This document shows positions 52,722 to 61,970 of a stretch of DNA of 64,000 bases, in pieces (within the stretch, counting starts at the first letter, position 1; every line of letters begins with the position of its first letter). The stretch is from Hyphomicrobiales bacterium (lineage in GTDB: Bacteria > Pseudomonadota > Alphaproteobacteria > Rhizobiales > Rhizobiaceae). Position numbers and translations under genes: made by a program. The stretch is taken from positions 6,471-70,470 of the forward strand of contig UBXG01000014.1 of NCBI GenBank assembly GCA_900469475.1, written 5' to 3'. The notes beneath the pieces are model-generated. The model did not search any database. It was not told the DNA's origin and saw nothing but the letters and a program-made list of their open reading frames with translations.

Positions 52722-52814
52722 ATCCCCGCCGCCCCTAGAGCGTGACGCCGAAAAGTGCAGGCGGTTTTCGGACGACGTCACGCGCTACTTCTTTGATTCT
52801 AGGGCGGCGGGGAT
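52722..52814. repeat. RIME-like palindromic repeat, copy 2
   Basis: Core GAGCGTGACG ... CGTCACGCGC with CGAAAA/TTTTCG, nearly the same as copy 1 at 49763. It is flanked by an imperfect inverted repeat (ATCCCCGCCGCCCCTAG / CTAGGGCGGCGGGGAT). Lies between the binding-protein and permease genes, where strong hairpins are known to keep the binding-protein mRNA abundant. Confidence 0.75.
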
Positions 52815-52852
52815 GCCGGGCGCGGCTTGGGAGGCACGCCCGGTAGTGTCAC

Positions 52853-54127
52853 TCATTTCGCGAGCGGCAGACCTGTCGCCGAAGCGATCTGCTGGGCTGC
52901 ATCGTCGAGCGCGGCCTTGCCATTCGGATAGCCGCCAGCGAGATATTTCGTCTGGACAGCCTTTATGACCTCATCGGCATCACTGAAATACTGGGTGCCC
53001 GGGCTCGGGTTGATTTTCGGCAGGGTGGCGAGAATATCGGCCCAGACCTTTTGCCCGCCCCAATAGGGCTGCGGCTGATTGACGAAGGGATCTTGGACCG
53101 CCGTCAGCAGCGACGGCACGAGGCCGAAGGATTTCAGCATGGTCACCTGGCCCTCATTGGTGCCAAGTGTGTATTCGAGAAACTTCCAGGCGGCTTCCTT
53201 GTGCTTGGATCCGCTGGCGATTGCGAGCGACGAGCCGCCAAGATTGGCTGCGTGCGGGCCGTCGGCTGTCATGCTCGGCATCGGGTAGACGCCCCATTTG
53301 CCGGCAAGATCCGGTGAGGTGGAGCGGACAGTGCCTTCATACCAGCCGCCATAGAGCTGCGACGCCACCTTGCTTGCCGTGTTCGCCTGGATTTTCTCGT
53401 TCCAGTTCGCGGCGCTCATCAGGCCCGCGTCCTTGATTTCCTTTACCTTCTCCAGTGCCTTGACGCAGCCGGGCTGGTTGACGGTGATGCTCTGGCTGTC
53501 ACCTGAAAAATACCCACAGCCCTGTTCATTGGCGAGCATGCGGAACCATTCGGTGTCGCCGTTGAGATCGGCCTGCGTCATGATCACGCCCGGATTGGCG
53601 GCGGAGATCTTCTTGCCGGCGGCAATGAAATCGTCCCAGGTCTTGATCGTTGCCGGATCGACGCCTGCTTTTTCATACATGTCGCGGCGATAGAACATGG
53701 TGACCGGACCGGAATCCCACGGCATCGCATAGGCGGCATCGCCGACCTCAAGCTCGGCGCGCTTGAACTCCGGGAACTGCTTCTTCAGCTCATCCTTGTA
53801 GCCGAGCTTCGTGAGATCGGTCAGGCAGTCTGGAAAGCGGTTCCAGAAGATCGAAGCCTTGTGGTTTTCGATCGACATGACGTCGGGCAGCCCATCGCCG
53901 CCGGCAGCGCAGGCAGCCAGCATCTTGTCGAAGACCCCTGGGTTGCCGATGTCTTGAACCTCGACCTTGATGTCAGGGTTTTTCTTATTGAATCCCTCGA
54001 CCGTCGATTTCAGCGCCGACGCGGCGATGTTCCAGCTCCATACGGTGATGGTGGTTTGCTCAGCAAAGGCAGAACCGGAAGCAAGCAGGGCAGCAAGTGC
54101 CGTCGCTCCAGCAAGTTTTAAACGCAT
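52853..54127 (-). CDS. sugar ABC transporter solute-binding protein
   Basis: A 424-residue periplasmic binding protein (SBP family 1): leader (1-22: LAGATALAALLASGSAFAEQ), then TTITVWSWNIAASALKSTVE. Later MPWDSGPVTMFYRRDMYEKA and GGSSLAIASGSKHKEAAWKF. AGGA before the ATG (GGGAGGATTTTCA). First gene of the second sugar operon; the ligand is not known. The AraC gene divergent by 92 nt is the probable regulator. Confidence 0.93.
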   Translation of the reverse strand: MRLKLAGATALAALLASGSAFAEQTTITVWSWNIAASALKSTVEGFNKKNPDIKVEVQDIGNPGVFDKMLAACAAGGDGLPDVMSIENHKASIFWNRFPDCLTDLTKLGYKDELKKQFPEFKRAELEVGDAAYAMPWDSGPVTMFYRRDMYEKAGVDPATIKTWDDFIAAGKKISAANPGVIMTQADLNGDTEWFRMLANEQGCGYFSGDSQSITVNQPGCVKALEKVKEIKDAGLMSAANWNEKIQANTASKVASQLYGGWYEGTVRSTSPDLAGKWGVYPMPSMTADGPHAANLGGSSLAIASGSKHKEAAWKFLEYTLGTNEGQVTMLKSFGLVPSLLTAVQDPFVNQPQPYWGGQKVWADILATLPKINPSPGTQYFSDADEVIKAVQTKYLAGGYPNGKAALDDAAQQIASATGLPLAK

Positions 54128-54219
54128 TGAAAATCCTCCCTTTTCAATTGCCGTCCTCAGTAGAACACGCTTAAACTATCCGCCGGTACGCTTCTGTCTC
54201 CTAAAAAGGGAACATCGAC

Positions 54220-55164
54220 TTGGCGAAAAGTAAGGTGGGTCAACGGGCGGTTTATCAGCCGGGTGCGAGCAGTGTCGAAGGGCTCCCAAACGTCCTGCAG
54301 ATGTTTCATAACCAGCCGTTGCCGATGGCAAAGCCGCATTGGCACGCACAGGTGGAAGTCAATTACATTGTCCGCGGGACCGTGCACTACCGCATAGGCG
54401 ATCACGAGCTTACTTTGCGAGCCGGTGAGATCTGTCTTTTCTGGGGCGGCCAGCCGCACCAGCTGGATGAACTGTCCGACGATTCGATCTATGCTGGCGC
54501 GCATCTGCCGCTCGTGCATTTTTTCCGCTTGCGCCTGCCGCTTGATATCTCCGGCCGTCTTATTCGTGGGCAGGCGTTGATAAGCTCGGCGACCGATGCC
54601 GCCGATGACGAGAACTTCGCCCGATGGCACCGCTATGTCATGTCCGGCGACGGCGCCAAGGCGGAACATGCCGTCGCGGAACTCCTGCTGCGTTTGGAGC
54701 GCATCGCTTTCGAGCCCTATCGCATGGTTCCGGAAAAGACTGGAAATGCGTCCAATGACCAGGCTCATCCGCAATCTTCGCGCAGCCTGGCGCGCATGTG
54801 CGATTTCATCGCCGATAATTTTCTGCATGACATCGATACGGTTGACATCGCCAAGGCGGCCCACCTGCATCCAAAATACGCGATGAATCTTTTCAAGAAA
54901 TCCACCGGCATGACGCTGGCCAAATATGTGAACCTGCTGCGCCTTTCGCGGGCGCAGGCGATGCTGATGCGCGACGGCGCCAATGTTCTGCAGGTAGCCA
55001 TGGATAGCGGCTTCGGTTCGATCAGCGCTTTCAACAAGTCCTTCCGCCATATTGCCGGGATGTCGCCTTCCGATTTCCGCCGTGATATGCGCGTGCTCTC
55101 TGCGGTGAAGGTAGAGGCCATCAAACCTTCGATGCCGCGGCTGCCACAGCAATATCATCGCTAG
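54220..55164 (+). CDS. AraC-family regulator with cupin sensor
   Basis: A 314-residue regulator: N-terminal cupin-like sensor (about 30-130: MAKPHWHAQVEVNYIVRGTV, HELTLRAGEICLFWGGQPHQ) and C-terminal AraC HTH (DIDTVDIAKAAHLHPKYAMN, MTLAKYVNLLRLSRAQAML, VAMDSGFGSISAFNKSFRHI). The TTG start has AAGGGAA upstream. Divergent from the SBP gene, so it presumably activates the second sugar operon and the TIM-barrel gene downstream. Confidence 0.9.
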   Translation: MAKSKVGQRAVYQPGASSVEGLPNVLQMFHNQPLPMAKPHWHAQVEVNYIVRGTVHYRIGDHELTLRAGEICLFWGGQPHQLDELSDDSIYAGAHLPLVHFFRLRLPLDISGRLIRGQALISSATDAADDENFARWHRYVMSGDGAKAEHAVAELLLRLERIAFEPYRMVPEKTGNASNDQAHPQSSRSLARMCDFIADNFLHDIDTVDIAKAAHLHPKYAMNLFKKSTGMTLAKYVNLLRLSRAQAMLMRDGANVLQVAMDSGFGSISAFNKSFRHIAGMSPSDFRRDMRVLSAVKVEAIKPSMPRLPQQYHR

Positions 55165-55229
55165 AGAGGCTTGCCATTGCGCATCATCTCGCGCAATTGC
55201 TCCTGACCAAATCGAGGGAGGAGGATCTC

Positions 55230-56000
55230 ATGCGACAGTTTTCGGCCTGTATCGAGTGGTTGTTTGCGCGCGATGGCGATGCTTTTGCCGATCGTATCCG
55301 GCTTGCACAGGCGGCGGGACTCGATGCGGTCGAGTTCTGGCACTGGACGAACAAGGATCTGGACGCAATTGCAGCTGCCGTCGCCGAAACCGGCATCGGG
55401 GTGTCTGGCATGGTTGCGGAGCCTATGATCGCGTTGACGAATCCGGCAAATAAAGAGGCCTGGCTCAAGGGGCTGCGGGAGTCCGTTGCTGTCGCCCAGC
55501 GCCTCGGCGCGCCAGTTCTGATCGCGCAGGCCGGCGATGAACTGGCAGAATTTTCCCGCGCCGAGCAGCGCGCGGCCATCGTCGCTACCCTTCGTGTCGG
55601 TGCTGACATTCTCGAAGGGTCCGGCGTCCGGCTCGGCCTTGAGCCGTTGAACACGAAGATAGACCATGCCGGCTATTACCTGTCTTCGACGGCGGAGGGC
55701 CTCGATATTGTCGACGAGGTCGGCCGCCCGGAAGTGGGTATCGTCTACGATCTCTATCATTCAGCCGTCATGGGCGAGGACACGCAGCAGGTGGTCGGCG
55801 ATCGCATCGACCGCATCGTCCATCTCCATGTTGCCGATCATCCCGGCCGCAACGATCCCGGCACCGGCCGTATCGATCTGGCGGAACGGCTGGATTGGCT
55901 GTACGCCCAAGGCTATCGCGGCAGGGTGGGCCTGGAATACAAGCCGACGACACAAGATCCGGCGGCCGTTCGGTCGGTCGTGAAATCGCTCGGCGGCTAG
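55230..56000 (+). CDS. sugar-phosphate isomerase/epimerase-like TIM-barrel (hydroxypyruvate isomerase type)
   Basis: A 256-residue AP-endonuclease-2-type TIM barrel. MRQFSACIEWLFARDGDAFA matches Hyi-like proteins; metal ligands are expected in LGLEPLNTKIDHAGYYL, GIVYDLYHSAVMGED, HLHVADHPGRNDPGTG and LEYKPT. It would isomerise a sugar or hydroxypyruvate-like ketose. GGAGG lies 6 nt before the chosen ATG. Possibly co-regulated with the AraC gene. Convergent overlap of 4 nt with the CopD-like gene. Confidence 0.88.
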   Translation: MRQFSACIEWLFARDGDAFADRIRLAQAAGLDAVEFWHWTNKDLDAIAAAVAETGIGVSGMVAEPMIALTNPANKEAWLKGLRESVAVAQRLGAPVLIAQAGDELAEFSRAEQRAAIVATLRVGADILEGSGVRLGLEPLNTKIDHAGYYLSSTAEGLDIVDEVGRPEVGIVYDLYHSAVMGEDTQQVVGDRIDRIVHLHVADHPGRNDPGTGRIDLAERLDWLYAQGYRGRVGLEYKPTTQDPAAVRSVVKSLGG

Positions 56001-56881
56001 ACTGGCTCCATCATGCCAAAGACGGCAACCAGTGCGATGACGATAATGCCGATCACGATCTCAGAGATACTTCCGAGCCGGAGGGCCAACAGTGCGCGGG
56101 CCGGCTTGCGGCCGATCCAGGGAACGAAGACGTAGCGGTTGATAATGGCCAGCACCGTCATGATGGCAACCAGGGCGATCTTGATGGCAAGCAACTTCTG
56201 ATACGGCGAAGACCAGTCCGTCGGCAGGCGTTTCAGGATCAGCAGCGTGCTGACGATGCCGGAGAGAATGACCAGTGCGACTGCAACGTGACCGGCATTG
56301 GAAAACCTGCGCAACGCCGTTTGCGCTTCCGCCCTGCATTCCGGCCGGCCGAGAAGCTTGAGGATTGGGATCAGCGGCACCAGCGCCCCCAGCCAGCCGC
56401 CGCCGGCAAGCACGTGCAGGATATCGTTGGCCCGCTGCACCTGCTGCAACCATCCCTCCAGCATCGAGGCATGCCCAGTCAATGACAGAGAGGCAAGGCC
56501 AATGCCGGCGCCCAGGGCCAGCCCGTGGCGGCGCCAGTTCTGTGGCGGCAGCATGGCGCAAATCATCACGATGGCCGCCAGCATCTGCGCCTGCCAGGCG
56601 AGCCCGACCGTGGTTTCGAAAGCCACTTCATGGATCATGCCGGCATCGAGCGCATCGCTCCAGCCATTGCCGATATTCGCCGTCGTCACCGGCAATGCGG
56701 CCAGTGCCGTTAAAGCCGCAACCATGACAATCAGCACAAACGGTTTTGCAATCATGCGCCAAACGGTGTCGGCAAGTGCTCTTGGTACGAGGAGAGAGAG
56801 ATAGGCGCATGCGCCCCATAGAAGCATCAGGGATGCATCATGCAGAAAGCGGCAGAGTTGGAGCGCTGTTGTCGTATCCAT
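55997..56881 (-). CDS. copD: CopD-like copper-homeostasis membrane protein
   Basis: A 294-residue integral membrane protein with eight hydrophobic helices. FLHDASLMLLWGACAYLSLL, WQAQMLAAIVMICAMLPP, SLTGHASMLEGWLQQVQRANDILHVLAGGGWLGALVPL and later RFSNAGHVAVALVILSG are conserved in CopD; His in TGHA, ILH and NAGH are probable copper ligands. It would take up or retain periplasmic copper. No CopC neighbour is seen. Convergent overlap of 4 nt with the TIM-barrel gene. Confidence 0.88.
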   Translation of the reverse strand: MDTTTALQLCRFLHDASLMLLWGACAYLSLLVPRALADTVWRMIAKPFVLIVMVAALTALAALPVTTANIGNGWSDALDAGMIHEVAFETTVGLAWQAQMLAAIVMICAMLPPQNWRRHGLALGAGIGLASLSLTGHASMLEGWLQQVQRANDILHVLAGGGWLGALVPLIPILKLLGRPECRAEAQTALRRFSNAGHVAVALVILSGIVSTLLILKRLPTDWSSPYQKLLAIKIALVAIMTVLAIINRYVFVPWIGRKPARALLALRLGSISEIVIGIIVIALVAVFGMMEPV

Positions 56882-57233
56882 CAGGGCTTCACGATAAGTT
56901 TACAGTCGCCATGAATGGGACGTTCCAATTTGAGGCGGCAGCCCTCGTGCCGAGGCCCCCAACATCTGGGTTTCCCGGGTTGACGGCGGAAGGTCTCGCG
57001 CCAGCGTGGGTAGCGCGATAAGATTGCGGATACGCACTGTCAACTTTCTCCATGCATAAAGGTGCCGTTCGGGACGCTTTGCCGCAAGGCGGGTTGGTGC
57101 TGCAGGTTCGGTCCTGCTGCCAGAACCGTCACCAGCGATAATTTCCGCCTTTCTGGCAAAGAATCGTCGCTTTTGAGTTCTTTTTGCAGACACAGTTGAG
57201 GCGTTCCGGGGTGTGCGCTCGAAAGGCAGTTTC
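56882..57233. other. divergent intergenic region
   Basis: Between CopD-like (leftward) and the phosphoesterase (rightward). No gene, RNA or repeat is supported. Promoters for both directions should be here. Confidence 0.3.
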
Positions 57234-58007
57234 ATGGCGGCGTCCAGGATACGCGAAAAAATGACCAATGGCTTCGGCCATCGTCGACGCCGGGAATGGC
57301 TCGAACACCTCGACATGCCCACCTACGTCATCGGCGATGTCCACGGGCGTTACGATCTCCTGAGCGCGCTGGAGCGCAAGATCTTTGCCGACGCGGCGGG
57401 ACTTCCCGGCCGAAAGCTCATCATCATGCTGGGGGATTTCATCGATCGCGGTCCTGCCTCGGCGCAGGTCGTCAGCCGGCTGATGGCGCCGCCGCCGAAC
57501 GGTTTCGACCGCATCTGCCTGACCGGCAATCATGAGATGGAGATGCTTTCCTATGTCGACGGAGAGATATCGCTTGAGGATTGGGTGGCGCTCGGCGGGG
57601 ATGCGACGCTCGCCTCCTATGGCGTGGATATCCCTCGTTTGCAGCAATTATATCCCAAGCGGAAGAAGCTCGATACGTTCATTCGAACCTGGCTGCCCGA
57701 CGATCACGTCAATTTCCTGCGTAGCCTGCCGATCCTGCTGGACACGCCCAAGGCGCTGTTCGTTCATGCCGGCATCGATCCCGACCGGTCGATTGCCGAC
57801 CAGCAAGACGACGACCTGGTCTTCATCCGCTCGCGTTTCTACGACAGCGCGCAGCCGCTGCCGAAGCTGATCATCCACGGCCACACGCCAGTCCAACGGG
57901 CCGAAGTCAATGGTCTCAGGCTCAATCTCGATACCGGCGCCTTTTACACCGACCGGCTGAGCGCGGCGCGCCTGTGGCAGGGCCGCATTCATATCACCTC
58001 AACCTGA
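57234..58007 (+). CDS. metallophosphoesterase (serine/threonine phosphatase type)
   Basis: A 257-residue phosphatase with all metal motifs: GDVHGRYDLLSAL (Asp-x-His), GDFIDRGPASAQV, LTGNHEMEML, and the His in IIHGHTPVQRAEV. It resembles PrpA/PrpB-like PPP-family enzymes. AAAGG lies 6 nt before the ATG; an ATG seven residues upstream is less supported. Isolated gene; substrate protein unknown. Confidence 0.9.
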   Translation: MAASRIREKMTNGFGHRRRREWLEHLDMPTYVIGDVHGRYDLLSALERKIFADAAGLPGRKLIIMLGDFIDRGPASAQVVSRLMAPPPNGFDRICLTGNHEMEMLSYVDGEISLEDWVALGGDATLASYGVDIPRLQQLYPKRKKLDTFIRTWLPDDHVNFLRSLPILLDTPKALFVHAGIDPDRSIADQQDDDLVFIRSRFYDSAQPLPKLIIHGHTPVQRAEVNGLRLNLDTGAFYTDRLSAARLWQGRIHITST

Positions 58008-58014
58008 TAGCCGG

Positions 58015-59496
58015 CTACAAATTGCCGATGCAGAGATATTTCATTTCGAGATAGTCATCGGCGCCATGGCGCGAGCCTTCACGGCCGAGGCCGGATTGCT
58101 TGATACCGCCGAAGGGTGCCGTTTCTGCTGACATCAGGCCGGTATTGATACCGACCATGCCGTATTCCAGCGCTTCCGCCACGCGCCAAACCTTTTTCAA
58201 GTCACCGGCGAAGAAATAGGCGGCAAGGCCGAATTCCGTATCATTTGCCTGGGCGATGACATCCTCGACGGTGTCGAAGCGGAAGAGCGGCGCAACAGGA
58301 CCGAACGTTTCTTCGCGTGCGACCTTCATGCTACGGTCGACGCCTGTCAGGATCGTTGGCGCAAAGAAGGTGCCGGCGCCTTCGATGCGCTTGCCGCCCG
58401 TCACGACGCGCGCGCCCTTCGAAACGGCATCCCGAACATGGTCTTCAGCCTTGGCGACACCCTGTTCGTCGATCAGCGGCCCAACAGTTACACCTGGCTT
58501 GAAGCCGTCGCCGACAGAAAGCTCGGCCACCTTGGCGGCGAGCTTGGCGGCAAAGGCGTCATAGACATTGGATTGCACATAGATGCGGTTGGCGCAGACG
58601 CAGGTCTGCCCGGCATTGCGATATTTCGAAGCCATGGCGCCTTCGACGGCGGCATCGAGATCGGCGTCGTCGAAAACGATGAAGGGCGCATTGCCGCCGA
58701 GCTCGAGGCTGACCTTCTTGATCTGGTCGGCGCACTGGCGCATGAGGATGCGGCCGACTTCCGTCGAGCCCGTGAAGCTGATCTTGCGCACCTTCGCATT
58801 ACCGCAAAGCTCGCGGCCGATCGCCGGGCCATCGATGCCGACGATGATGTTGAGGACGCCTGGGGGAATGCCTGCCTCCTCGGCAAGCACGGCAAGCGCG
58901 ATCGCTGTCAGCGGCGTCTGCTCGGCGGGCTTCGAGACGACGGTGCAGCCGACGGCAAGGGCCGGTGCGATCTTGCGGGCGATCATGGCCGCCGGGAAAT
59001 TCCAGGGCGTGATCGTGCCGACGACGCCGACCGGCTGCTTGATCACGACCATGCGCTTGTCGTTGGAGGGTGCGGGGATGGTTTCGCCATAGATACGCTT
59101 GGCCTCTTCCGCATACCATTCGACATAGGAAGCGGCGTAGAGAATCTCGCCTCTGGCTTCCGGCAGCGGCTTGCCCATCTCGGCGGTCAGGATCGCCGCC
59201 AGCTCGTCGGCGTTGGCAACCATCAGATCGAACCATTTGCGCAGGATCACGGCTCGTTCCTTGGCCGGACGGGCAGCCCAGGCGACCTGCGCGGCATAGG
59301 CAGCATCGATGGCAGCCGTTGTCTCGGTAGCACCCATGTCGGGCAGCGAGGCCAGCACTTCGCCGGTCGCGGGGTTGATGACATCGAATGTTTTCGTCGC
59401 CCCGCTGGCCGTCCAGGCGCCGTTGATATAACCGGCGGCGCGCAGGAAGCGCGAGGAGAAGGGAACATGCTTGGTCATTGCCGTTGTAAAGGACAT
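58015..59496 (-). CDS. gabD: succinate-semialdehyde dehydrogenase
   Basis: A 493-residue NAD(P)-dependent aldehyde dehydrogenase. The general base Glu lies in SLELGGNAPFIVFDDADL, the nucleophile Cys in GQTCVCANRIYVQ, and the NAD loop in FTGSTEVGRIL. GAINTGLM-like NTGLMSAETAPFGGIKQSGLGREG at the end is GabD-typical. GGAG 8 nt before the ATG. It oxidises succinate semialdehyde to succinate, following GabT in 4-aminobutyrate breakdown. 70 nt downstream of gabT. Confidence 0.95.
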   Translation of the reverse strand: MSFTTAMTKHVPFSSRFLRAAGYINGAWTASGATKTFDVINPATGEVLASLPDMGATETTAAIDAAYAAQVAWAARPAKERAVILRKWFDLMVANADELAAILTAEMGKPLPEARGEILYAASYVEWYAEEAKRIYGETIPAPSNDKRMVVIKQPVGVVGTITPWNFPAAMIARKIAPALAVGCTVVSKPAEQTPLTAIALAVLAEEAGIPPGVLNIIVGIDGPAIGRELCGNAKVRKISFTGSTEVGRILMRQCADQIKKVSLELGGNAPFIVFDDADLDAAVEGAMASKYRNAGQTCVCANRIYVQSNVYDAFAAKLAAKVAELSVGDGFKPGVTVGPLIDEQGVAKAEDHVRDAVSKGARVVTGGKRIEGAGTFFAPTILTGVDRSMKVAREETFGPVAPLFRFDTVEDVIAQANDTEFGLAAYFFAGDLKKVWRVAEALEYGMVGINTGLMSAETAPFGGIKQSGLGREGSRHGADDYLEMKYLCIGNL

Positions 59497-59566
59497 GCTA
59501 TGCACTCCGACTGATTTCGCCCGGCAGACCGCACGGGCGGATAAGGGAATAGGTGGACCGCGTCGG

Positions 59567-60838
59567 TTAATGGGAGGCGCTTGCCTCCAGCAGCGATGCC
59601 TCGAGGATATCGAGCGCTTCGCTGAACACGCCATCCTGAATAGTGATCGGCGACAGGAAGCGGATGACGTTGCCATAGACGCCGCAAGTCAAAAGAATCA
59701 GCCCCTTGTCGAGCGCGATCAGCCGCACCTTATTGGCGAAATCAGCGCTCGGCAGCTTCGTCGTCGCGTCGTTGAATTCCACGGCATTCATGAAACCGGG
59801 GCCGCGGATATCGGCGATTTCGGGCACCTTGTCGCGCAGCGATTCCAGTCGCTGTTTCAGGCGCGAGCCGAGCTGATTGGCGCGGTCGCACAGGCCCTCG
59901 TCGGCAATGACGTCGAGCACGGCGTGGGCGGCGGCGATGCCGAGCGGATTGCCGCCGTAGGTGCCGCCGAGGCCGCCTGGAGCGGGTGCATCCATGATTT
60001 CGGCTCGGCCGGTGACGGCGGCGAGCGGGAAGCCGCCGGCAAGGCTCTTTGCCATGGTGACGAGATCAGCGGCCACCTCGTGGTGGTCCATCGCAAACAT
60101 CCTGCCGGTGCGCGCAAAGCCGGTCTGCACCTCGTCGGCGATCAGTAGAATGCCGTGCTGGTCGCAAATCTCGCGCAGTGCCTTCATGAAGGCCGCGGGC
60201 GCGGGATAGAAGCCGCCTTCGCCCTGCACGGGCTCGAGGATGATCGCGGCCACACGCTGTGGATCGACATCGGCGGCAAACAGCTTCTTCAGTGTCGCCA
60301 GCGACTGCTCGACGCTGATACCGTGCAGCGGTACCGGGAAGGGTGCATGGAAAACATCGCCCGGCATCGGGCCGAAGCCGATCTTATAGGGGGCGACCTT
60401 GCCGGTCAGCGCCATGCCCATGAAGGTACGGCCGTGGAAGCCGCCGCCAAAGGCGATAATGGCGGAGCGGCCGGTGGCGGCGCGGGCGATCTTGACGGCA
60501 TTTTCGACCGCTTCGGCACCAGTCGTCACGAAGATCGTCTTCTTGGCGAAATCGCCGGGAACGATCGCGTTCAGCCGCTCGGCCAGATGCACATAGCTCT
60601 CATAGGGTACGACCTGATGGCAGGTATGCGTAAAGCGGTCGAGCTGTTCCTTGACGGCGGCAATCACGCGGGGATGGCGATGGCCTGTATTCACCACCGC
60701 AATGCCGGAAGCAAAATCGATATAGCGATTGCCTTCCTTGTCCCAGATCTCCGCATTTTCGGCGCGGTCGGCATAGATCTGCGTCGTCATGCCGACGCCG
60801 CGGGAAATGGCGGCGTTCTTCCGTTCGGTCAAGGTCAT
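59567..60838 (-). CDS. gabT: 4-aminobutyrate aminotransferase
   Basis: A 423-residue PLP enzyme, class III aminotransferase. IDFASGIAVVNTGHRHPRV near 50, VTTGAEAVENAVKIARAATG, IIAFGGGFHGRTF, LLIADEVQTGFARTG, and the PLP Lys in TMAKSLAGGFPL. Start GGGAG 8 nt upstream. It transfers the amino group of GABA to 2-oxoglutarate, giving succinate semialdehyde. First gene of the gabT-gabD operon, divergent from a MerR-XRE-cupin regulator. Confidence 0.95.
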   Translation of the reverse strand: MTLTERKNAAISRGVGMTTQIYADRAENAEIWDKEGNRYIDFASGIAVVNTGHRHPRVIAAVKEQLDRFTHTCHQVVPYESYVHLAERLNAIVPGDFAKKTIFVTTGAEAVENAVKIARAATGRSAIIAFGGGFHGRTFMGMALTGKVAPYKIGFGPMPGDVFHAPFPVPLHGISVEQSLATLKKLFAADVDPQRVAAIILEPVQGEGGFYPAPAAFMKALREICDQHGILLIADEVQTGFARTGRMFAMDHHEVAADLVTMAKSLAGGFPLAAVTGRAEIMDAPAPGGLGGTYGGNPLGIAAAHAVLDVIADEGLCDRANQLGSRLKQRLESLRDKVPEIADIRGPGFMNAVEFNDATTKLPSADFANKVRLIALDKGLILLTCGVYGNVIRFLSPITIQDGVFSEALDILEASLLEASASH

Positions 60839-60871
60839 TGCAGTGGCTCCCACAAGGTGTTTTCGAATTAT

Positions 60872-60890
60872 CTTGCAGAAGTTCTGCAAG
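60872..60890. promoter_or_regulatory. palindrome in gabT/regulator region, site 1
   Basis: CTTGCAGAAGTTCTGCAAG: perfect 9-bp arms around one base, 34 nt upstream of the gabT start. A strong operator candidate for the divergent regulator. Confidence 0.55.
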
Positions 60891-60903
60891 TTATTTACAA
60901 AAC

Positions 60904-60924
60904 TCCTACATTTTTCCTGTAGGA
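60904..60924. promoter_or_regulatory. palindrome in gabT/regulator region, site 2
   Basis: TCCTACA-TTTTTCC-TGTAGGA: perfect 7-bp arms with a 7-nt A/T-rich spacer. A different motif from site 1, 13 nt away, so a second DNA-binding mode (MerR versus XRE) is conceivable. Confidence 0.5.
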
Positions 60925-61059
60925 TTTCAAGCGGGATTTTGTGAGGGAGACAAGAATGAGCCGAAGACTGGCAGGAGGTTGCCGCTTTCCTTTAAGGCGC
61001 GCTAAGTCGCTTCATCCGTGCTAAACGGATCGAAAAACGACAATGAGGGATCTTGGCGA

Positions 61060-61887
61060 ATGAGCAGTGTCGAGCAGGAGCGATATCCGGTGCGCTATAA
61101 GGTGGCGGAAGCGGCGCGTCTTGCCGGCGTGTCGGCCTCCACGCTGCGGCTATGGGAAAGCCAGGGCCTTGTGGTTCCCTCCCGCTCCGAGACCGGACAC
61201 CGCCAGTTCAGCGCCGAGGATGTGGCGCGACTGAAGCGTATTGCATGGTTCCGCGCCGAACGTGGCCTCAATCCTGCAGCGATTCGCGAAGCGCTCGAGA
61301 CGGAGGAGGGGACTGCCGGATTGGAAAATGGCGAGCAACCGGCCTCCTCCGATATCGGCCGCAGGCTCCGGTCGCTGCGCCATGCCGCCGGCAAAACGCT
61401 GGACCAGGTCGCCGCCGACATGGGCATGACCTCCTCGACGCTGTCGACCCTGGAACGCACCTCGCAAGGCGTCAGCTTCAAGACCCTGCATGATCTGGCT
61501 GATTATTATGGCACGACGGTATCGCGCCTGTCCGGCGAGGAGCGGGAGGATGCTTCCGCGCTCGTCCGATCCGGCGAATGGCGTGCCTGGCCGGCAACGA
61601 CGCCGGGCGTCACTGTCCAGCTTCTCGCCGAAGGACGGACGATGATGGACTGCCATCGCTTCGTACTCGCACCCGGTGCGACGAGCGAGGGTGCCTATCG
61701 CCACGAGGGAGAAGAGTTCATCCATGTTCTCGTCGGTCACCTGGAGCTTGTGCTCGACAGCGATCAGTTCTTCGATCTCCTGCCAGGCGATTCCCTTTAT
61801 TTCGAAAGCCGCCGCTATCATTCCTGGCGCAACCGTCATGATGGTGAGACCATATTGCTCTGGATCAATACCCCGCCGACATTTTGA
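61060..61887 (+). CDS. MerR-XRE-cupin three-domain regulator
   Basis: A 275-residue regulator: MerR-type HTH (10-80: VAEAARLAGVSASTLRLWES, TGHRQFSAEDVARLKRIAWF), XRE/Cro-type HTH (98-157: IGRRLRSLRHAAGKTLDQVA, SSTLSTLERTSQGVSFKTL), then a cupin domain (187-272) with EGAYRHEGEEFIHVLVGHLE and SLYFESRRYHSW. Two unlike HTHs in one chain are unusual. Divergent from gabT, so it likely controls gabTD in response to GABA or a metabolite bound by the cupin. The ATG has GAGGGA upstream. Confidence 0.9.
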   Translation: MSSVEQERYPVRYKVAEAARLAGVSASTLRLWESQGLVVPSRSETGHRQFSAEDVARLKRIAWFRAERGLNPAAIREALETEEGTAGLENGEQPASSDIGRRLRSLRHAAGKTLDQVAADMGMTSSTLSTLERTSQGVSFKTLHDLADYYGTTVSRLSGEEREDASALVRSGEWRAWPATTPGVTVQLLAEGRTMMDCHRFVLAPGATSEGAYRHEGEEFIHVLVGHLELVLDSDQFFDLLPGDSLYFESRRYHSWRNRHDGETILLWINTPPTF

Positions 61888-61970
61888 GCGGTGCCGGTAT
61901 GGTTCTCATCCTCTCCGTTCTATAGAACGGACGAAAAGCGAATTCAGAACGACAGAGCCCGGAGAATCTC

